From: CAG-791 sp002392385
Lineage (GTDB): Bacteria > Bacillota > Clostridia > Lachnospirales > Lachnospiraceae
Length of the DNA: 10,456 bases
Reading direction: 5' to 3'
Assembly: GCA_946616295.1 (NCBI GenBank)
Contig: CAMOIU010000072.1
Coordinates: 1-10,456 of the forward strand
Translations under genes and position numbers: made by a program
In this document: piece after piece, positions 7,383 to 10,456 of the stretch
How positions within the stretch are numbered: position 1 is the first letter of the stretch
Layout: every line of letters begins with the position of its first letter
The notes under the pieces: model-generated
What the model saw: the letters and a program-made list of their open reading frames with translations, nothing else
Told to the model about the DNA's origin: nothing
Database searches by the model: none

Positions 7383-7430
7383 AAAACCTTACTGATTCTC
7401 CAGTTCTGTTCTGAAGATCAGTAAGGTTTT
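7383..7430. terminator. Bidirectional terminator between the GH13 gene and the HD gene
   Basis: AAAACCTTACTGAT (7383-7396) pairs exactly with ATCAGTAAGGTTTT (7417-7430) around a 20-base loop. A-rich sequence precedes the left arm and the right arm ends in TTTT, so transcripts from either side meet a stem followed by U residues. It lies between the convergent stop codons at 7342 and 7450 and can serve both genes. Confidence 0.85.
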
Positions 7431-7449
7431 CTGCGTAAAAAAGGCCGGC

Positions 7450-7908
7450 TCACCGCCTCTCGAACAGCGTCTCCCTCGCCGAGACCCACTTGTCGGCCAG
7501 ACAGACGATCCAGGCCTCCCGGCTGCGCGGCACACGCGTCAGGTTGAGCGGCCACATGTGACAACGGATCACATGCTCCGTCTGCGGCCCGATGTCGAAG
7601 AACTTCCTCGCATTGTCCGCCGCCCGGTCGGCATGGATGTAACCGTGCCACTTGTGCGTCCCGTCGTCCTCCGCATGCCAGTCATAGAGGTAGAAATCGT
7701 GCAGCATCGCGCCTTCCGTCAGTGTCTTCTCATCTGCGTGCAAATGCAGCCACCGGTTCAGCCGGTAGCTCAGGTGCGCGACCTTCTCACAGTGGTCATA
7801 GGTCGTGACGCTGCCGTGCTGCATATACTGCTTCATCTCCCGCACCTTCCGGTGCCTTCGGAATCTGTGGACTAACTTTTCAAATCCTTCGTCGTATTTA
7901 CTGTGCAT
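7450..7908 (-). CDS. HD-domain hydrolase
   Basis: A 152-residue protein with the HD metal-binding pattern: H39 in YDHC, H70-D71 in AMLHDF, histidines H88, H92 and H117, and a final aspartate D139 in CLADKW. HD proteins use a metal centre to cleave phosphate esters, often of nucleotides. The natural substrate of this one cannot be read from sequence. The length fits a stand-alone small HD domain with no sensor or membrane part. The ATG at 7908 is preceded by GAGGAG at a good distance, which settles the start. It is the last of three minus-strand genes, with a hairpin repeat (7936-8030) separating it from the acetyltransferase. It may be cotranscribed with that gene if the repeat does not stop transcription. 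Confidence 0.85.
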   Translation of the reverse strand: MHSKYDEGFEKLVHRFRRHRKVREMKQYMQHGSVTTYDHCEKVAHLSYRLNRWLHLHADEKTLTEGAMLHDFYLYDWHAEDDGTHKWHGYIHADRAADNARKFFDIGPQTEHVIRCHMWPLNLTRVPRSREAWIVCLADKWVSARETLFERR

Positions 7909-7935
7909 CTGCGGCTCCTCAAGGATGTCTCAGGG

Positions 7936-8030
7936 TCTCACAGGGGACGGTTCTCTGTGTGAGCGTGCCTTTAAATTGCCGGCAAACCAGCATATTTACT
8001 GCCTCTCACAGAGAACCGTCCCCTGTGAGA
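7936..8030. repeat. REP-like long hairpin repeat, copy 2
   Basis: Arms 7936-7963 and 8003-8030 pair over 28 bases with one mismatch (T7960). The loop (7964-8002) matches the loop of the copy at 5459-5559, including GCAAACC and GCATATTT. The right arm is read as the last codons of the acetyltransferase gene, and its stop codon (7996-7998) falls in the loop. The element fills most of the gap between the acetyltransferase and HD genes. Confidence 0.85.
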
Positions 8031-8709
8031 GCTCCTCCGGTGCCTCCGGATACCTCCCCTGCGCTTCAGGATCCTGCGCCGTTTCCGCCCACAGTCTCTG
8101 CATGTGCTCCCAGGCCTCCGGGTCCGCCTCACGACCGTCGTAATATTTGCGGCGGTCCTCTTCTGTGATCTTCCGGAGAACACGGCACGGATTACCGGCT
8201 GCGACCGTCCAGGCAGGAATGTCATGTGTGACCACACTGCCGGCGCCGATGACGCAGCAGTCGCCGATCGTGACGCCCGGAAGGATCACGGTGTTCCCGC
8301 CGATCCACACATTGTCCCCGATCGTGATATCGATCCCGTATTCATAGAGCGTGTTGCGCGCCGCGGGATGCACAGGATGTCCGGCCGTGTATATGGAAAC
8401 ATTCGGGGCGATCTGCGCGTAGTTTCCGATCCGCACCTTGCCGACATCGATGATCGTACAGTTGTAGTTGATGAACGCATTCTTGCCTACTTCGATGTTG
8501 TAACCGTAGTCGCAGTAGAATGGCGGATTGATCCAGGCCCCTTCCGACTTGCCGAGCAGCTCAGCGACGACCGCCTGCAATCCGGCAAAATCCGTCCTGT
8601 CCATCGTATTCAGCTTCTGTGTCAGCCTGCGTGCGCGCTTCTGCTGCTCCATGACAGCGTCGTCGGTGATATAGAGGATCTGCGCGTTGCGGCGGGTAGG
8701 GTTATCCAT
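7996..8709 (-). CDS. Sugar O-acetyltransferase (maltose/galactoside acetyltransferase type)
   Basis: A 237-residue enzyme of the left-handed beta-helix (hexapeptide repeat) family that includes Maa, LacA and NodL. It transfers acetyl from acetyl-CoA to a sugar hydroxyl in the cytoplasm. The N-terminal helical region is followed by NPPFYCDYGYNIEVG (61-75), hexapeptide repeats from about 70 to 170, YTAGHPVHP with the probable catalytic H111, and GNPCRV (172-177) near the end of the helix. The frame is open back to 9030, but the ATG at 8709 has GGAGG just upstream and gives the normal family N-terminus. The upstream part runs over tandem repeats. The protein is longer than the usual 185-205 residues. 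Its last ten or so residues (from L227 or S228 on) are coded by the arm of a REP-like repeat, so the original C-terminus was probably replaced or extended. Repeats lie on both sides of the gene. Confidence 0.9.
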   Translation of the reverse strand: MDNPTRRNAQILYITDDAVMEQQKRARRLTQKLNTMDRTDFAGLQAVVAELLGKSEGAWINPPFYCDYGYNIEVGKNAFINYNCTIIDVGKVRIGNYAQIAPNVSIYTAGHPVHPAARNTLYEYGIDITIGDNVWIGGNTVILPGVTIGDCCVIGAGSVVTHDIPAWTVAAGNPCRVLRKITEEDRRKYYDGREADPEAWEHMQRLWAETAQDPEAQGRYPEAPEELSQGTVLCERQ

Positions 8710-8756
8710 AAAATGCCTCCTGAAATTGTCATATGACAGCGGCGCCCCGCTGCAAA

Positions 8757-8800
8757 CACAGGGGACGGTTCTCTGCCGCACAGGGGACGGTTCTCTGTGC
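8757..8800. repeat. Two direct copies of the REP-like arm, 22-bp period
   Basis: CACAGGGGACGGTTCTCTG occurs at 8757 and again at 8779, head to tail, giving two 22-base units. The sequence is the same as the arm core of the full hairpin repeats at 5459-5559 and 7936-8030. The partner arm and the loop are missing, so this is a partial or rearranged member. It lies in the leader upstream of the acetyltransferase. Confidence 0.85.
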
Positions 8801-8801
8801 G

Positions 8802-8843
8802 GCGGCCTGCCTGCGTGTGATTGCGGCCTGCCTGCGTGTGATT
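8802..8843. repeat. Exact 21-bp tandem duplication
   Basis: The 21-base unit beginning GCGGCCTGCCTGCG and ending TGTGATT occurs at 8802-8822 and directly again at 8823-8843 without a mismatch. It starts one base after the two REP-like arm copies. It looks like a recent slippage or duplication event. I see no coding role for it. Confidence 0.85.
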
Positions 8844-8992
8844 TCATAAGCTCAAAACGTGAAATTTCAATCCCAGGCTTATGAGCCTCCTGACATGATA
8901 AGCCATATCTCCGGAATAGTCTTATAGGACTTACATCGTGTCCGGCCCAGACCAGTTTTACATTACTATATTTCCTCCCCTTCGCCAAAGTA
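8844..8992. other. Intergenic region downstream of the DHH gene, no gene seen
   Basis: TCATAAGC (8844-8851) can pair with GCTTATGA (8877-8884) around a 25-base loop. On the minus strand, just after the DHH stop, GGGGAGG (8973-8979) is followed by ATG-TAA, a start with an immediate stop. The minus frame that joins the acetyltransferase runs through here but has no suitable start near this ribosome binding site. I see no further gene or clear terminator. Confidence 0.4.
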
Positions 8993-10036
8993 TCAGTGCA
9001 TATAGAGGTCGCACTGGAGCGTTTTAGCAAGGAGATCCGTGATGTCTCCGCTCTCGATCCTCAGGCCGCCGGCACCAGCATGACCGCCTCCTCCGAGGTG
9101 CTTGACGAAATCGCCGACGTTGATGGAATCTTTGGTGGAACGGATGGAGATCCCGGTCCCGTAGTTGACCATGTACAGGTCTGCTTCCGGATAGGCCTCC
9201 TTCATATATTCGAAGGTCTCCTGCATATACTCTCCCGTGTTGGACAGGACAATATCATAGTAGGCGTCGTCCTTCTTGAGATATCCCGCCCGGATCGTTT
9301 TCTTCACCCGGTCCAGGTGCGCCGCGATCTTGCCGTCTTCGATCTCGAGAAGGAGCTTTTCGATCTCCCCGAGGAGGACGGGATCATCTTCGGCAAGGCG
9401 ATTCACATATACTCTTTCGAACAGGTCCTGGCCGTATAGGTGGAATACTCTGTCCAGGTCCCTGTAGGAGGGATCGGATTCGAACATATTCACCCAGTCC
9501 CAGGTGTCATAGGCGTTGATCATGTGGACGAACTTCCGAACGTGCTCCCCGCCTTCCGGATACTTTGCAGCCCCTGCCCAGTCGAGAAAGTCGTACATCA
9601 GGGATGTTCCTGAGGAATTTCCGGGCTTTCCCTGATAATATGCGGCGTTGAAGCTGTCCTCGACCAGTTCGCTCTGCACGACCGCCCAGCTGTACCTGTT
9701 GAGGCTTTCCGCGGTCATGTGATGGTCGAGGAGGATGAACTTTCTGGATCCGTTCGAACGATTTATAATTTCGGCGTGGTCTCCCGTACAGGAAATATCG
9801 CAGGCAAAAATGAGGTCGTAGCTGCCGGCCTCGTTTAGGACCGCGTTGCGGATCTCCCGTGACATGACACCGTTCGGACAGTGTCTGACTTCTACCCTCT
9901 CGAAGAGCAGTTTGAGGAGCACCGACGGTCCTGATCCGTCCATGTCCGCATGAGTCAGCAGGAGGATGCGGCTCTTCGGATTATGCAGCAGTTCGGCTTT
10001 TCTGGATAATTTCCTAAAAAGGTTTTCTTTGGTCAT
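8993..10036 (-). CDS. DHH-family phosphoesterase (NrnB/nanoRNase-like)
   Basis: A 347-residue protein with all the DHH hallmarks: THADMDGSG (28-36), CDIS with D80, DHH at 104-106, and a DHHA1-type C-terminal domain ending in GGGGHAGAGG (315-324), preceded by SIRS. These proteins use two metal ions to cleave phosphodiester bonds in short RNA, cyclic dinucleotides or single-stranded nucleic acid. The HADMDGSG form and the length are closest in style to the NrnB group of oligoribonucleases and phosphodiesterases, but that placement is from memory. The first part of the minus-strand group, it is followed after a 283-base gap by the acetyltransferase gene. The ATG at 10036 has only a weak GAGAG about 16 bases upstream. 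No longer in-frame start exists because a TGA lies a few codons upstream. A short TTG-started frame with a strong ribosome binding site ends two bases before it, which suggests translational coupling. Confidence 0.88.
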   Translation of the reverse strand: MTKENLFRKLSRKAELLHNPKSRILLLTHADMDGSGPSVLLKLLFERVEVRHCPNGVMSREIRNAVLNEAGSYDLIFACDISCTGDHAEIINRSNGSRKFILLDHHMTAESLNRYSWAVVQSELVEDSFNAAYYQGKPGNSSGTSLMYDFLDWAGAAKYPEGGEHVRKFVHMINAYDTWDWVNMFESDPSYRDLDRVFHLYGQDLFERVYVNRLAEDDPVLLGEIEKLLLEIEDGKIAAHLDRVKKTIRAGYLKKDDAYYDIVLSNTGEYMQETFEYMKEAYPEADLYMVNYGTGISIRSTKDSINVGDFVKHLGGGGHAGAGGLRIESGDITDLLAKTLQCDLYMH

Positions 10037-10038
10037 CT

Positions 10039-10086
10039 TTATGTATACCGTTCTCTCAGGTAATAAGCATCACATAGATTATACAA
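10039..10086 (-). CDS. Possible 15-codon leader ORF coupled to the DHH gene
   Basis: A TTG at 10086 follows GGAGG by seven bases. The frame (TTG then YNLCDAYYLRERYT) ends in TAA at 10039-10041, two bases before the DHH ATG. A ribosome stopping here could restart on the DHH gene, which lacks a good binding site of its own. The same frame stays open upstream to 10257 (72 codons in all), with a hydrophobic stretch AAAAVLAGLGGEILAFAEDL, but has no ATG, GTG or TTG before 10086. It could therefore also be the remnant of a small protein gene. A TATAAT on the minus strand (10078-10083) overlaps the leader and could instead place the transcript start inside it. The call is uncertain. Confidence 0.25.
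   Translation of the reverse strand: MYNLCDAYYLRERYT
10078..10083 (-). promoter_or_regulatory. Possible -10 box of the DHH gene
   Basis: The minus strand reads TATAAT here, 41 bases before the DHH ATG. No good -35 match lies at 16-18 bases upstream, and TG is not placed as in an extended -10. If used, it would start the transcript downstream of the TTG at 10086 and rule out the leader ORF. Confidence 0.3.
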
Positions 10087-10323
10087 TATATTTCCTCCGA
10101 TGAGTTTTACAAGATCTTCCGCAAATGCAAGAATCTCTCCCCCAAGACCTGCCAGGACCGCTGCCGCAGCGCGGAATACGGCACAGAATGACTGCGTGGA
10201 GGCCGCACAGAGGGCGGTTCCAATGTTATTTAGAGAAGATGCGACGTCTCGCTTTTGTCATCTGTTAACGGGCGCCGGGGGTGTTTTTTACTCATGACGA
10301 CCCATAAATGTATGTTTTCGCCC

Positions 10324-10366
10324 CCCTATAAAGGTGTACTGCAGATTGCAGTACACCTTTATAGGG
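10324..10366. repeat. Perfect 20-bp inverted repeat with a 3-base centre
   Basis: CCCTATAAAGGTGTACTGCA (10324-10343) is followed by GAT and then its exact reverse complement (10347-10366). Neither side is followed by a run of T, so it is not a standard terminator. It may be a short palindromic repeat, a protein-binding site or an RNA-stabilising hairpin. Confidence 0.75.
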
Positions 10367-10438
10367 ATTCAAATATGCCCTTCCGCTGTATACGTTCCGT
10401 GGTAAGTGGTAAATAGTGAGTACCCCGCCAATTAAAGA

Positions 10439-10454
10439 GCCGCTTTTCAGCGGC
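10439..10454 (-). terminator. Probable terminator of a minus-strand gene beyond the right edge
   Basis: Read on the minus strand, GCCGCT-GAAA-AGCGGC forms a six-base stem with a GNRA-type loop, followed by TCTTTAATT. This fits an intrinsic terminator for a gene that enters from the right. The stem can extend past the window edge, so its full length is unknown. Confidence 0.5.
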
Positions 10455-10456
10455 CC

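Larger units (their letters stand above)
10087..10456. other. Right-hand intergenic region
   Basis: I see no convincing gene in these 370 bases. A plus-strand frame at 10100-10297 lacks a ribosome binding site and has unlikely composition. A minus-strand frame (10039-10257) has a protein-like hydrophobic part but no normal start. The rest holds a perfect hairpin at 10324-10366 and a terminator at the window edge. Confidence 0.5.

Noticed and set aside
8710..9030. N-terminal extension of the acetyltransferase back to an ATG at 9030
   Set aside because: It overlaps the end of the DHH gene, runs across tandem repeats and has no ribosome binding site, while the ATG at 8709 has GGAGG and gives the normal family N-terminus.
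10100..10297. 65-residue plus-strand ORF
   Set aside because: The bases before its ATG are CCTCC, the reverse of a ribosome binding site, and the product is rich in Arg, Ala and Pro, as expected for an antisense shadow.
10225..10302. Small minus-strand ORFs starting MSKKHP and MTKARR
   Set aside because: Both are very short, lack ribosome binding sites and show no recognisable features. The second is mentioned only as a possible lost N-terminus.

Overview
The window reads as part of a carbohydrate-utilisation region from a fairly GC-rich Firmicutes bacterium, most likely a gut or rumen clostridium of the Lachnospiraceae type. This placement is an inference from the gene families (a GH3 enzyme with swapped domains and a membrane anchor at each end, a GPH sugar symporter, a cytosolic GH13 enzyme), the strong GGAGG-type ribosome binding sites and the style of the intergenic repeats. 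No rRNA, tRNA or taxonomic marker gene is present, so the genus cannot be read directly.

Layout. (1) 2-5443, plus strand: the 3' end of a GH2 glycosidase, an intergenic stretch filled by a folded repeat element (405-685), a 1008-residue GH3 glycosidase anchored in the membrane at both ends, and a GPH-family sugar:cation symporter. A strong hairpin lies just in front of the symporter ribosome binding site. (2) 5444-5761: a long hairpin repeat directly after the symporter stop codon, then an AT-rich promoter region with two small palindromes. (3) 5762-7342, plus strand: an intracellular GH13 alpha-glucosidase/alpha-amylase. (4) 7383-7430: a hairpin terminator shared by convergent genes. (5) 7450-10036, minus strand: in transcription order, a DHH-family phosphoesterase, a maltose/galactoside-type sugar O-acetyltransferase and a small HD-domain hydrolase, with repeats before and after the acetyltransferase. 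(6) 10037-10456: no convincing gene. It holds a hydrophobic open frame without a normal start codon, a perfect 20-bp hairpin and, at the edge, a terminator for a gene outside the window.

How the genes work together (inference). GH3 acts at the outer face of the membrane and releases sugars from oligosaccharides. The GPH symporter imports sugars or short glycosides, and the GH2 and GH13 enzymes break down beta- and alpha-linked oligosaccharides. The sugar O-acetyltransferase fits loosely with sugar metabolism. The DHH and HD proteins look like nucleotide or short-RNA housekeeping hydrolases with no clear link to the sugar genes.

The least ordinary content is in the repeats. Two unrelated families of palindromic elements occupy the gene borders. 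One has ended up coding the last residues of the acetyltransferase. The other has bracketing inverted ends and a threefold amplified end unit. No complete new defence or mobile system was found.
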